From Chrysopilus asiliformis (taxonomy: Eukaryota > Arthropoda > Insecta > Diptera > Rhagionidae): a DNA stretch of 64,000 nucleotides. Below are positions 1-10,814 of the stretch, piece by piece (position 1 is the stretch's first letter; the number at the start of each line of letters is the position of its first letter). The stretch spans positions 32,767,644 to 32,831,643 of the forward strand of contig OZ035963.1 in NCBI GenBank assembly GCA_964034945.1, given 5' to 3'. The notes beneath the pieces are model-generated. The model saw only the letters and a program-made list of their open reading frames with translations, had not been told where the DNA came from and did not search any database. A program made the translations under genes and the position numbers.

Positions 1-1942
1 CAAATGTATAGTATGGTATCCATTTGTCCCATTCATGATCTGTAGAGAATGATAACAGGTATTCATTTAAGACTCTGTTATTTCGTTCTATAGATCCTAA
101 TTTTTCATGATGATATGGTGTTCCAAATGTCTGTTTGGTATCTAAAAGTTTGCATATATTTGTAAATAGTTCGTTTTTAAACTCTGTTCCGTTGTCGGAT
201 TTCAAAACTTTGAACATTCCATATTTAAGAATAAATTGTTCGACTAGGGTTTTTGCAACTGTACGTGCATCTTTAGATTCCATTGGATGTGCTATTATGT
301 ATTTTGTTAATTCACATTGAATTGTTAATATATATCGATAGTCATTTGATATTCTTAGAGGTCCTACAGTGTCGATTGCAATTGTTTCAAAACTTGTTGT
401 AGGCGTGTCTGTTTTTATCATTTTTTCTTTTGTATGTTTTGTTATTTTATTTTTTGTACATAAAGTGCAATTATTTACGTATTTCTTTACCATTTTTCTC
501 ATGTTTTTCCAAATATATCGTTGTTTTAATTTTAATACCGTTCTTCTAATTCCTGTATGTCCTCCGTGTGGTGTTATATGAAAATTCTTTATTAGTTCAA
601 TCTGTTCATTTTTGTTATTTATTTGTATTGGAGCTTTATATATCAATATATTTAATTTCTTTATATTCTTTTGCTGCAGCATATTAAATTCATTTTTAAA
701 TCTTTCTTTTTCAATATATTCGAATATTTTATCATTTTCTTCTAGCGCTGGTTCTTTTATATTCTTTTTTAACATTAAGTCTTGCAGTTTCTCCATAGTC
801 AAAACTAGTTTTGCAGGATTATCACTGTAAGTTACTATTACTTCATCTTTCATTATACGTACGTTTATTTTTTTCTTTTTGTCGACATTAAATCTTAATT
901 TCATTACATTTTTGACGTCAGATATAGATGTGCAGTCCCAAATATGAAGTTGATCAGGCTTCTTTGGTTCTTTACACTCTTTATTTTTATTATTCATGCT
1001 CCTTATATTTTCATTTTTATTCTTCATGCTCCTTGTAATTGCGAACAGTTTTTTCGGTGAATTTTCATCTGTTTCAGGAATTAGTTTTTTCAATGTTTCT
1101 GTATTTATCGGTATGCGTGATAGTGTATCTGCGTTTGTATTTGTTTTACCCTTTTTATAGACAATTTCAAAATCATATTCTGATAATTCTAAACGAATTC
1201 TTGTTAGTTTCGATGATGGATTTTTATGTGAGAATAGTGAAACAAGGGGTCTGTGGTCAGTTACTACAATAAATTTTTCTCCGTAAAGATATGGTCTGAA
1301 AAATTTTATGCCCCAATGTATAGCTAAAAGTTCCTTTTCGATTACTGATTTATTAAGATCATGCTTTTGCAATGATTTGCTAGCATAAGATATAGGTAAG
1401 TCAGAACCTATTTCTCCTTGTGATAGAATTGCGCCTAGAGCATAATTTGAAGCGTCAGTGGTTACAATGAAAGGTTTTGTAAAATCTGGATATTGTAATA
1501 TCTCTGGGCTTATTAATTTTTGCTTTAATAATTCGAAGGCTTTTTGACATCCGTCAGTCCAGTTGAAAGTATGATTCTTCTTTAGGAGATCGTTTAGATC
1601 TTTTGCAATTTTTGCGAAATCTTTAATAAAACGTCTGTAGTAATTGCAGAGTGCAACAAATCTTCTGACTTCGTCAGCATTTTTAGGAATAGGATAATTT
1701 TCTATAACTTCATACTTATTCTGAGAAATGTCCATTAAAATTGGGGATGGGTTTAATTGCCGTTTCCATAATGAAATTTGCCATTTTATTTGTAAGTTTT
1801 CCTTTTCGTTGGATGTTATTTTCTTCCACAGTGTTATCTTTTTCTTCACTATCAGTGTAAGTGAAGCAGATGTGTTGCTTTCTGTTATAAATTTATCAAA
1901 ACTTTTTATAATTTCTTTTGCTAATGATAAGTTTAAAATTTC
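1..1942 (-). CDS. Ty3/gypsy pol fragment: RNase H and integrase, 5'-truncated
   Basis: An uninterrupted minus-strand frame runs from 1942 off the left edge. Homology starts near 1720 at the connection just after the reverse transcriptase palm (ADEVRRFVALCNYYRRFIKD). RNase H follows (VTTDASNYALG, VIEKELLAIHWG, TDHRPLVSLF, NADTLSRI). After a lysine-rich linker comes integrase, with an HHCC zinc finger (HITPHGGHTG near 575, CTLC near 470) and a catalytic core with AIDTVGPL, SDNGTEF and GSIER. Exactly 35 residues separate the second D from the E, so the D,D-35-E triad is intact. By family knowledge this enzyme inserts retrotransposon cDNA. Protease and most of the reverse transcriptase are missing, and sequence upstream of 1720 no longer aligns, so this is an internally deleted copy. 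The style is nearest the 412/mdg1-like clade, which is an inference. Confidence 0.85.
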
Positions 1943-1983
1943 CTATTCGGGGGTTTTTTTTGTATATATTGTCTAAAAATATT

Positions 1984-2460
1984 TGGAATCCATCCATCTA
2001 GATTATGAAAGTATATTTTTTTTTTTTTATTTTTTTTTTTTATTTTTTTTTTTCTTCAGCTTTTTGATTTTATTTCAAATTTTAGCGGATTTTTATTTTA
2101 CATTTTAATCTTCGATTTTCAAATTGTTTTCTTGTTTTTACATGATTTCTTTTCATTTCACTTTACTTTTAAAAACTACATTTTGTATACATATGGAATA
2201 TATTTGACTTGTTTCTTTTATTTGCTTTCGTTTCTTTTATAAATTTAAGTCAATTCATTAATATTCATTTTTTTATATCCATTTTTTTTAAATTCATTTT
2301 TTTTTAAATTCATTTTTTTTTATTTTGTATTTCATTCAATTATTTTGTTTTGTTGTAAATCTTATTTTAAATAACATCTCAGAAATAATTTTTTTGTTTG
2401 TAATTATATAATAATAATAATATTAATTATTTTTATTTATTATTTTGTTAAATTAATTTT
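1984..2460. other. T-rich low-complexity stretch, no gene
   Basis: Long T runs (T-rich on plus, A-rich on minus) separate the pol remnant from the Nlp retrocopy. The minus-strand A-rich sequence directly follows the Nlp stop codon and includes AATAAA-like motifs. It may be a decayed 3' UTR plus poly(A), or just retroelement linker. Confidence 0.6.
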
Positions 2461-2482
2461 TTAATTCGGTGCTGTTTGGATT

Positions 2483-2967
2483 TTACTTTTTCTTATTTTT
2501 AGCTCCTTTGGCATCTGTGTTATTTTTCCATTTTGGTTTCTTCTTTGGCTGTCCTTCGTCCTTATCCTCTTCGCCTTCGTCCTCTTCGTCGGTGTCTTCG
2601 CCCATATCGATAACTTCGACTTCGTCCTTTATATTTGTCCCAAGGATGTGAACGGGAACAACGCCTGCATTAGTTTGAATGTCAATGATGTGTCGTAGAA
2701 TTCGATGTCGGGATTAACGGATCTTGTTTCACCCGGTTTCAATACGGCAATTGAAATTTTTATTTCCGAGTCTTTATCTGTTTGCACCTCAACTACATTG
2801 AATTCCTCGTCTTTCGCACCGGCCACCAGTAAAATCATTTTTGTGATCAGCTTTTGGCCGCGGGGAAAGTCTTCATCGTTGCAAAGAACATTCCAGTCCA
2901 TTTCGCGTGGTTGGATCGTCCGCAGGATCGCCATGTAATAAATGATGTTCAAACTAACTAAGTCCAA
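2483..2967 (-). pseudogene. Nlp: Nucleoplasmin-like protein (Nlp) retrocopy, frameshifted
   Basis: The minus-strand translation matches the insect nucleoplasmin-like histone chaperone along its length. It contains MDWNV, FPRGQKLITKMILL, EFNVVEVQTDKDSEI, ISIAVLKPGETRSVNPDIEF and YDTSLTFKL. A one-base frameshift then falls near 2670. The next frame continues as VPVHILGTNIKDEVEVIDMG, the acidic tract GEDTDEEDEGEEDKDE, and a basic tail ending KNKKK and TAA at 2483. About 160 codons is the usual family length. There are no introns, and A-rich DNA follows the stop, so a processed pseudogene is most likely. Active homologues are nuclear pentamers that decondense sperm chromatin and bind histones. 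The frameshift could be a sequencing error, in which case this would be an intact intronless copy. The first 15 residues match poorly. Confidence 0.8.
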
Positions 2968-2984
2968 TAATGTTGCCTATAGCT

Positions 2985-3310
2985 CCGTTATTTATTTTAT
3001 CCTGCTGGCGGAGGTACCAGCAATTTAACAGGCGTCTAAAAAGACTGCCAGAATGTTAATGAGAAAAAAGACGAACTGCTCAATTAAAGCGTAAGTTTAA
3101 TTCTGAATTCTTCCTAGAGCTAATACGGCTTTTATAGGCGCCGCTTTCTTATTTACAATATTGCACATAATTCTACAAGTGCCCTAATTCTTAAATACAT
3201 AATTACTTTCTTAAATGTTAAATAAACTTTTTCTCACGGTGCACTTTGTTGTCTTAGGTTCGAAATCATAAATTATCAAATCGTCAATTGTGTCATCCGA
3301 ATCAAATTTC
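2985..3310 (-). other. Possible LTR-like or promoter-like sequence upstream of the Nlp retrocopy
   Basis: On the minus strand this stretch has a TATAAAAG box (about 3138-3145), AATAAA motifs and no coding potential. It lies on the same strand as the Nlp copy and the pol remnant, so a decayed 5' LTR of the gypsy element is possible. No second LTR or clear primer-binding site was seen, so this is weak. Confidence 0.2.
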
Positions 3311-3477
3311 ATCTTCGATTTGAATGCACCTGACTACCGTATGCTTGTGCATTGAGTGGACTTTATGTTGAGTCATGAAGTTCACAGCACGAGTAACCCA
3401 TTGCATGCATACTTATGGTCATGTCATAATTTGTCATCGATTGTTTGTTTTGTTTTTAATTTACGATTTCGATACCA

Positions 3478-3981
3478 TTACAGAGCCATCCTGTTGAAAC
3501 CACATCTCATCCGGATCAATGTCATCGATATTTTCAAACAAAAAATCATTGATCATGGTGCGGTAACGATCTCCATTGAACGTAACGCGAGCTCCGGCCT
3601 AATTTTTGAAGAAATAAGGTCCGACGATGCCACCAGCGTGTAAACCGCACCAAACGGTGCATTTTTCTGGATGTAATGGAGTCTGTAGGGTCTCTTGTGG
3701 ATTGGTCTCACTCCATATGCGGCAATTTTGCAAAAATAAGCTTCATCGCTGAACAAAATTTTGCTAAAAAAAAAAAACGTCGCTTATAAGTGGCGCGAAT
3801 ATACGACTAATTTTCAAAGTAAATTTGGATAATTTGGCAGCGTTGTTCAAGCGTGAGTCTATTCATGATGATTTGCCAGAGTATACTGATCATAAATGTC
3901 AAAAAGTGAGCGCAGTATAACAGCTCGTTTGACAGTTAACCCTTTCGTAAGTTCTATCTAAGGAAAAAAAAACACCCTTTA
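3478..3981 (-). pseudogene. Tc1/mariner-type transposase fragment with one terminal repeat
   Basis: Minus-strand pieces in two frames read SKILFSDEAYFCKI, then VRPIHKRPYRLH, then after a frameshift TVWCGLHAGGIVGPYFFKN, a stop, DRYRTMINDFLFENIDD and DEMWFQQDGS, where homology ends abruptly. These carry the first (FSDEAYF) and second (FQQDGS) catalytic aspartates of a mariner-type DDD transposase. The last motif and the N terminus are gone. At 3971-3979 the sequence ends in the same AACACCCTT terminus as the element at 48907-49790, followed by TA, so this is one end of a related element. The copy is dead: frameshift, in-frame stop and truncation. Confidence 0.75.
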
Positions 3982-3984
3982 TAA

Positions 3985-4345
3985 GGAGGACAACTCTAAA
4001 CGTCATTTGATTTTGACAATGAGACGGTGAGCCACATATAATACTTTTTTGTTTGTTACCAATTATCATACATAATAGGAATGTGAATGTAAGCAACACA
4101 GCATACGAACTATATTTCCTAATACTCTCTTTAATTTATTCTTAAGTGACGAAATTTAAATTTTATGACGTCCGCATAAGATTTCATTTTGAATTAATCA
4201 TGAAATTTTGTCGGCGAGCAGACCGACAAAAGTTAAATTCGATTCAACTTTTTACGACAGCAAAGTTGAACGCATTTATTGAATACAGATGTATCGCATA
4301 CTATGAGTTTAAAGTCTGAAATCCCGACGTAAATCGACTCGAAAA
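3985..4345. repeat. MITE-like repeat, diverged partner of 7881-8301
   Basis: The segment shares long blocks with 7925-8290 (for example AGCCACATATAA, TTACCAATTATCATACA, GCAACACAGCATACGAAC and the GACCGACAAAAGTTAAAT block). The terminal repeats of the better-preserved copy are not visible here. It starts right beside the mariner fragment. Minus-strand ORFs in both copies are a by-product of shared non-coding sequence. Confidence 0.65.
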
Positions 4346-5484
4346 ATTATATTTTTCAATACACCAATTTGGTTCGAATTTTGACCAAGAGATTTCTAAA
4401 ATACAGATATTTTGTTACTCTTCGAAGGAAAGGCGGTGAAAGCTAATAAGGAGTAGAACTAGACGTAGAGGGGTTCAAAAGTTCCAGGGGAATATCCTTC
4501 TTTGAAAGCTACAACCGAACGCACATATTTACTGTTATTTTCTTGGAAATCGCATAAAAAATTAAAGTTTGTGAAAACAGCGGAACCAATTGATCGGAAC
4601 TTTGGCATAAATATTCCTCGGAGATGTGTATCCAACATAAACCTTTTAAAATGTAGCAAAATAGTCCTGAAGCATCGTTTACCCTATATATTCTTCTTCC
4701 TTTCCAATAATATTTTATGCTGCAATTCAGAACACTTCAGAATTCTAGTAAAAATTTTAACTAACATGTTTTAAACATAAATACACCCCAAAAAAAAATC
4801 GGTATTGAAGATACGAGATATTAAAAAAGTGAAATTAGAATTTTCATAAGAATTTTACAAATTGAAGCTTGCCTTATTTTCAGATCTTCACAGTAAAAAT
4901 ATTTAATATAATATTTTCTGTTTGATTGTTTGTAAACTTTCGTCGTTTCTTTTGCTATATAATATATACCATGAAAATTGAATATGTGAAACCTGAAATA
5001 CGTGAAGCCAGAAAGTAAAATAAAAAGCCAAAAGCAGTGAATAAACAATAAAATTGAGAAACGTGTCGGAATGATAAAATACCTTTTCCATCGTAATGAA
5101 ACATTACCAAATGATGTTCGTTTACAACTCGTTTGGGAAATACTTAATGGGGTTATTAACATTGAAGTATTAACTTCCTCTCAAAATGGATCCTTAACAT
5201 GGCGCTTCAACGTCCCACTGCTTCCGCTAAAGTATATTTTTGTTTGAAAATGTGTTCAAAATATATATTTAATACATAATTTAAAGCGTGAACGAAAATG
5301 AGACATGTTTTATTATGCAATGTTATACTCTTAGATAAGGACGGAAATAGGCGGAGGTGTAAATGATACACGCATATTTCATTTATGTATCCTTCTGACA
5401 TAATGCACAGTTCCAAAGAACTTACTATAAACTTGGGGCGAATTTATCAAGTTCGATCCTATACTAGCTATTACTTTCCTTTGC
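4346..5484. other. No recognisable gene
   Basis: AT-rich DNA with several ORFs of 60-113 codons on both strands. None shows a domain, splice-consistent continuation or codon pattern I can support. Confidence 0.5.
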
Positions 5485-5620
5485 TACAGAGGGAAAGTAT
5501 TGTATTCAAGACGGAGACCGACTCGAGAACGGAGGCAGATAGAAACTTTCTGATCAGTACGAAATCCGTTTCAGGCAAAATCATGGGGATGTCCGTGCAT
5601 CTGTCTGTCAGTCTGTCCGT
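5485..5620 (+). repeat. Dispersed repeat fragment with GTCY tail
   Basis: Shares TTTCTGATCAGTACGAAATC and flanking sequence with the inverse of 55690-55805, and ends in a short CTGTCTGTCAGTCTGTCCGT microsatellite. This resembles the mini-me-type elements elsewhere in the window. Confidence 0.55.
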
Positions 5621-5622
5621 TT

Positions 5623-6166
5623 TATGGTTCAACCACAATGAAGGCGGCAAGCGGCAGCGGCGACGGCGGGCGGCATGGCGCCGCCACACATACCGCCGAG
5701 CCAGCTACAATGACAGCGGCACCGTCGGCATATGCTTCTGTCAAAATTGAAACGTCAAAACTTATTTAATTCGTCCGCTACTTTGCTCTATTTATTTTCC
5801 TTTATGTCTGTCCTTTTGTATTGAGGATGGGCCATATCGTAGAGCATTGGATTTCCTTTTACGACTTCTTTTTATTTTTCCTCCGTTGTCGGCATCTTGC
5901 GAAATCAAAACGTCAAAAAATGTGGTGGTTGTCACAAAACAACGAAGAAAAATCGTCATTCTAAAAATCGTCAGCGCCGAATGTGGCGGTTTTCATAAAA
6001 CATTTTGGGCGGCGACGGCAAGTTTGTCTTTGTTTCAAACTCGGCGGCGACGGAAAAAGTACGCTGCCGTTCCCACTGTATTGTAGCAGCTCTCGTTGCG
6101 CTACGTTAGTGCAAAAAAAGACGCCCGCCGCTGCCGCTTGCCGCCTTCATTGTGGTTGAACCATAA
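5623..6166. mobile_element. GC-rich MITE with ~40-bp terminal inverted repeats
   Basis: The ends are inverted copies of TGGTTCAACCACAATGAAGG continuing into GCGGCAAGCGGCAGCGGCG (left from about 5624, right to about 6164). A TA dinucleotide flanks each end. The interior is rich in CGGCGG/CGCCG, unlike the AT-rich surroundings. No transposase is present. ORFs here are low-complexity arginine-rich frames and not credible genes. Confidence 0.75.
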
Positions 6167-6175
6167 GTATCAACA

Positions 6176-6365
6176 CTGAGGATGACAGACAAAATGTTTA
6201 TTTAACAAAATTCATTTGTATGGAAGAGGGGGAAAGGAGTGGTCCGATTGGATTTTGATGTATGGATGAGTTATGTAAAATAATATTTTAAACACATTTC
6301 ATCTTACTAAATTTTTCGATATGACTCAAATAAAAGCAATATGAACACATGGAGCAATTTAAAAA
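6176..6365 (+). repeat. Single unit of the ~145-bp dispersed/tandem repeat
   Basis: Contains AGGAGTGGTCCGATTGGATT followed by TTTGATGTATGGATGAGTTATG, the same unit found in tandem around 49793-50220. Confidence 0.7.
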
Positions 6366-6495
6366 AAAAACTGAACTGGTTTATGATTAAAGTTACTAAC
6401 TCTTTAGTGATGCAATTCCGCATACGAAGCCTACTCAAAAGTGATCGAAATCGGTAGTTTCTGGGTGAATCCATGTCCAGTGAACGAGTAAAAAT

Positions 6496-7661
6496 CAGGG
6501 ACGGGAAACGAAATAAAAAATCGTAACGTTATACATTTCGTTACGTAACGAAATTGAACTTTTATTTCGTTACGTTATTTCATTTCGTTACGTTATAACG
6601 TTATATTTCGTTACACATTGTATGGAAACTGAAAACAAAAAACGCATTTTAATAATATGTAGTTTGTCACAAAGTAATTCAGTTCAGTTTCCATAAAAAT
6701 AAATTCTATAAAAAATAATAAAACTTAGCCAAAAGAAAATACAAATAAAAACAAAAAATAAAATAAAATAGTGATTGATTACTAAGTTAAAAAATCGACA
6801 TTTTGGTCAATATAAAAGATATAGAATTTTAGGCTATTTTGACGTCGTTGATTCTGAGTCGCACTTAGCTTTCGCGAAATTCACTCTACTTCTGGAGTTA
6901 CTAAAAAGAAAATATTTTCGATACCAACAAAGTTGCTTGAAAGATTTCCTTTTTCGTATCTCCAGAAATAGAGGGAATCGGGCCAAATAAAATCCGATTT
7001 ATGTAAGGGCCACATCTATCAGTTTTCTATCAGTCGCAACTGTTACGGTACTCGTCAGTTTTCCATCAGTTTTTTACATCCAGTTAAGCGTTAACATCTA
7101 TCAGTTGCGACTGACAGTTTTTTGTGAAAATTTTCCATTCATTTTAATTGTAGAGTTCAAAAAATACCGGTGGATAATAAAGAGAGAGTGTGGGTATGCA
7201 TTATTATTGCATTAGGTTCAAAAAATAATATTTGGTTCTATTCTAATGCGATACGGCTGACGCGACTGACGCGAACGTTCACCCCAATCAGTTTCCCATC
7301 AATTTCCCAAAATCTGATGGAAAATTGATAGATGTGGCCCTACATTAGAATCAAAATACGATTAAAAATACTACTCCAATATTTTTAATTATATTTTATG
7401 CAGGTGGCTCTGGGGTTATACTTGATGAACTTTTGTGGAAAATTTCACAAAAATATAATACTGAACAAAAAAAAAGGAAAAAATAATAAATAACGAAAAA
7501 ACCTAATATTTTTTTTCGTTTTTCGTTACGTTTTTCGTTATTGTAACGGAATTGAATTTCTATAACGTTATAACGTAAATATGAAGAAATAGCCCGAAAA
7601 TCATTTCGTTATTTCGTTATTTCGTTATTTCGTTACGTTACGATAACGTTTTCCATCCCTG
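6496..7661. mobile_element. Non-autonomous hAT element, 8-bp target duplication GTAAAAAT
   Basis: The element starts CAGGGACGGGAAACG and ends as its inverse (CCATCCCTG), a hAT-type terminus. The flanks are exact 8-bp duplications, GTAAAAAT at 6488-6495 and 7662-7669. Both subterminal zones carry many copies of TTTCGTTACGTTA and TAACGTTATAACG, typical of transposase-binding arrays in hAT MITEs. No transposase reading frame is present. A smaller MITE is nested at 7007-7340. Confidence 0.88.
7007..7340. mobile_element. Nested MITE with GGGCCACATCTATCA termini
   Basis: The ends are inverted copies of GGGCCACATCTATCA. Flanking trinucleotides are TAA (left) and TAC (right), compatible with a PIF/Harbinger-type 3-bp target duplication with one mismatch. 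It lies inside the hAT MITE 6496-7661, so it inserted later. No coding capacity. Confidence 0.65.
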
Positions 7662-7880
7662 GTAAAAATAATGTTCGTCTGGCTTAACTGATGTACCCTC
7701 AAAGCTTGTTAAAAATGCAAAACTTCAGAATTTTTTTTGAAGTAGTTGCAGAAACACACTTTGAAAACCTTAAAAAATCGCAATTTTCTGCTCAAGTGCA
7801 ATCACAAAAAAAAACCTTTTCCAATCCGAAGAACATTTCTTTGGGGAAAACAATTTTTTTTTAATAGTATAGGCCGGAAT

Positions 7881-8301
7881 ACAATTGGCCCGACACAAAC
7901 AGCGACAAAATTCTCCTCCAATTCCGCACATGTTGTTGTTCTAAATGTCATTTGCTTTTCATTTAATTTAGACAATGGGACGAAGAGCCACATATAACAT
8001 TTTTTGTTACCAATTATCATACAAATTAGGAATGCGAATTTAGGCAACACAGCATACGAACTATATTTCCTAATACTTTCTTTAAATTCCCCTTTAGTGA
8101 CGAAATTTAGATTTTATGACTTTTGTCGGTCAGTTTTCCGACCGTGAAATTTTGTCGGGAAACTGACCGACAAAAGTTAAATTTGATTCAACTTTATACG
8201 ACGACAAAGTTGATCAGATTAATTGTATGCAGAAGCATAGGGTAGGCACTATAAGTATAAAATCTGAAATGTCGCCGTAAATGTTGTGTCGGGCCAATTG
8301 T
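7881..8301. mobile_element. MITE with ACAATTGGCCCGACAC termini
   Basis: ACAATTGGCCCGACACAA at the left end is repeated in inverse at the right end. The interior has TTTTGTCGGTCAGTTTTCCG and its inverted partner. It is the better-preserved relative of 3985-4345. I could not assign a target duplication. Confidence 0.65.
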
Positions 8302-8652
8302 GTTTTGCGCTTATCTTTGGATCAACCTAATAAGGAGGGTTAGAACAAAAAAAAATCGCCTGCGTCGTTTCTTTCTTTTTTGATTTCTTATAACTGTTTG
8401 GTATTTCTGGGAAATTATCTCATTGAATGATTTTTCTTACAATAGTGTTTATCTTAATATTTCACTTATAATAGCGTTATATGATACTGCACTCTAATTC
8501 TTTTTTTGCTGGGATCCCAGTAAAAACTCAGTCACTGGGAACCCAGTAAAATTTCCCAGTAAATTGAATTTACTATTTGCTCCCAGTAAAAGTGACGTTT
8601 TTATCCTCGAACAAATTCCAATCTGGAAAGATGGAAAATACTCGGAATCACA

Positions 8653-9030
8653 GTAAATTTTACTGGGGTGGCAGTAAATTTCGAGGTTATTTTTACTCGG
8701 ACCCCAGTAAATTTTATTGGGAGGTCCGAGTAAACTTTACTGGGCCGACAGTAAATCTCGAGGTTATTTTTACTCGGACCCCAGTAAATTTTATTGGGAG
8801 GTCCGAGTAAACTTTACTGGGCCGACAGTAAATCTCGAGGTTTTTTTACTCGGATCCCAGTAAATTTTATTGGGATGTCCGAGTAAACTTTACTGGGTTG
8901 ACAGTAAATCTCGAGGTTTGTTTACTCGGACCCCAGTAAATTTTATTGGGATGTCCGAGTAAACTTTACTGGGTTGACAGTAAATCTCGAGGTTTGTTTA
9001 CTCGGACCCCAGTAAATTTTATTGGGATGT
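8653..9030. repeat. Tandem repeat, ~76-bp unit, about five copies
   Basis: Each unit holds GACAGTAAATCTCGAGGTT, TTTACTCGGACCCCAGTAAA and TTTTATTGGGATGTCCGAG. Successive GTCCGAGTAAAC motifs lie near 8724, 8801, 8877 and 8953. This is a subterminal array of the surrounding element. Confidence 0.85.
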
Positions 9031-9214
9031 CCAACCGAAAAGCCTGCAAAAAAAAACATTATACTAATAAAATAATTAAAAAAACCATCATTACACATCA
9101 ACTCAAATTAATGATTTATTGCTGACCCGAATTTTTTTTAACAATATTTAACTGATTACAGAGTTTTGAGACTTTTGGCGCTACAATGGGCCTTTTCATG
9201 AGAAAAAAGTAATT

Positions 9215-9989
9215 TTATAAAAAATTGAAAAATTTGTTGTTTGTTGGCTCGTACTCTAACCCAAACACGTAGTGGCTTTGCAACATTATGCTTACGGCAT
9301 GAAGAAGGCCATTTTCTCCTAGGCAAATTCGATTGTTTTCAATAATCATATAAAAAGTTCCGCCCAACTGTGAGGTTCCCTGAAGAATGAGGTACGGCTG
9401 CGGATTATCCTGGTGTGACACGATATTTGGAATGTCTTCGTCTTTCTGAAAAAGAATTACGTAAAAACAAATTTTGAATTGAACCATAAATGTAGCTTCT
9501 TTAATACCTTAAAAAATTAGTATCGCTAACAGTGAACTTCACACGGTAAAAAATCTTGGAGTAAATTCCAATCAAAACTGGATTACGCTGAACCTATATG
9601 TAATCCAATGGAAAATTCTAACCCAATAATATGGATTGGAAATTTTTATAAATTTTTTTTTGGTTTAATTCAGTATTAAAGTCTAAAATTTTGAGACATT
9701 AATGTTAAAAGTGCTCAAGTTCGATACATAATAAAAAACTGTTCAAATATGACTGCAAAAAAAGCTAAAATATTTTCAAAAATTCGCATGTATTAAATTC
9801 CAATCCAAAATATGTATTAAAATTTCGTCAATATAATTTTTGGATTGAAAAATACTCCAGGATTTTTTGCCGTGCATAAAAAAGAAATTTAAGGAATTAC
9901 TTACCGGAAAATTTCTGGATGAATACTTCTTGTACTCCTTCGGTTCTCAAAAATCTGGCCAATTCCGCGACTTCACTTGTAGAGCACAT
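9215..9989 (-). pseudogene. Small spliced gene remnant inside the CACTA-like element (SAM-like first exon)
   Basis: On the minus strand an ATG at 9989 opens an exon reading MCSTSEVAELARFLRTEGVQ and EVFIQKFS, ending at a canonical donor (GTAAGT) at 9904. The spacing of hydrophobic residues and the LRTEGVQEVFIQKF pattern resemble the first helices of a SAM domain. A second exon begins after TTCTTTTTCAG at 9445 (KDEDIPNIVSHQDNPQPYLI) and closes with TAA at 9215. Its hydrophobic, regularly patterned sequence (QLGGTFYMIIENNRICLGEN) looks protein-coding. Direct joining of the two exons is out of phase, so a middle exon has probably been lost. The intron now holds the MITE 9542-9874. Function is unknown. 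Confidence 0.4.
9542..9874. mobile_element. CAC-ended MITE, 2-bp target duplication CA
   Basis: The left end CACGGTAAAAAATCTTGGAG and the right end, in inverse CACGGCAAAAAATCCTGGAG, form an ~32-bp terminal inverted repeat with few mismatches. CA dinucleotides flank it at 9540-9541 and 9875-9876. A fragment of the same family is at 32331-32400. Confidence 0.78.
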
Positions 9990-10814
9990 TATATAGAATG
10001 AGTCACTTGACTGGTCTCATCGACTTTCACTGAAATACTGATGCTGAATCTTGCACTTGCCGGTTTAACTAAAACTCCCAGTAAAATTTCATGGGATGAC
10101 AGTAAAATTTACTGGGATGACAGTAAAATTTACTGGGATCCCATAAAAATTTACTGGGGCTCCCAGTAATATTTAATATTTAAACGAACTTTTTTTAGGG
10201 TGGCCAGTGGTACTTATTTTGTAAAATTTAAACTTTTTTTTTTTAATTTTTTTCAGTTAAAATCGATTATTTTCCAAAAAATATGAAATTACCATATTCG
10301 TGACATTATACAGTTAGTACTTAGGGGCCAATTTGAAGCTTTAAAGGTCCCAAATAACCAAAAATGTAACAAAACCTTGACATTTGAAAGTTTTTTTTTA
10401 CAAATATTTCGAAACAGCCATCTTTAAGCAACATTTATCATTTTATATAAATTTTATTGTTTATATATTGTTGGTATCCCAGAAAGGTCTGAAATCAATA
10501 ATTAATTTGTTCATCCATTTAGAAGTTGGCAGCCCTAACTTGAGTGCAATGTATCAATCAATTTCATGGGACTTTACTCGGAACCCCAGTAATTTCAAAA
10601 AAATGTGGGAAAATTAGTGGAAATATTGGAATCTGAGAAAATTACTGGGTGCTTCCCAGTAAAATTTACTGGAAACCTAGTAAATTTTACTGGGACCCCA
10701 ATAAAATTTACTGGGCGAGACAGTAAAGTTCAATTTACACTAAAGTCCCAGCAAAATTTTGCCGATTCCCAGCGAAATTTTTACTGGGAAAAGAGCCTCA
10801 GGAATTAGAGTGTG

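Larger units (their letters stand above)
8490..10812. mobile_element. CACTA-like element with TTTACTGGGA repeats, 2-bp target duplication TG
   Basis: The termini are CACTCTAATTC and its exact inverse GAATTAGAGTG, flanked by TG on both sides (8488-8489 and 10813-10814). Large parts of both ends are built from TTTACTGGGA/TCCCAGTAAA motifs, including a 76-bp tandem array at 8653-9030. CAC...GTG ends with a 2-bp duplication suggest the CACTA/EnSpm superfamily (inference). It carries a small spliced gene remnant (9215-9989) and a nested MITE (9542-9874). Relatives lie at 30115-32320 and 41775-42447. Confidence 0.7.

Noticed and set aside
5385..5750. 121-codon ORF with an arginine-rich end
   Set aside because: It crosses from a dispersed repeat into the GC-rich MITE; the arginine run is a by-product of CGGCGG repeats.
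8653..9030. Regularly spaced repeats that resemble a CRISPR array
   Set aside because: The unit is 76 bp with no unique spacers, the motif is the element's own terminal repeat, and the genome is eukaryotic.
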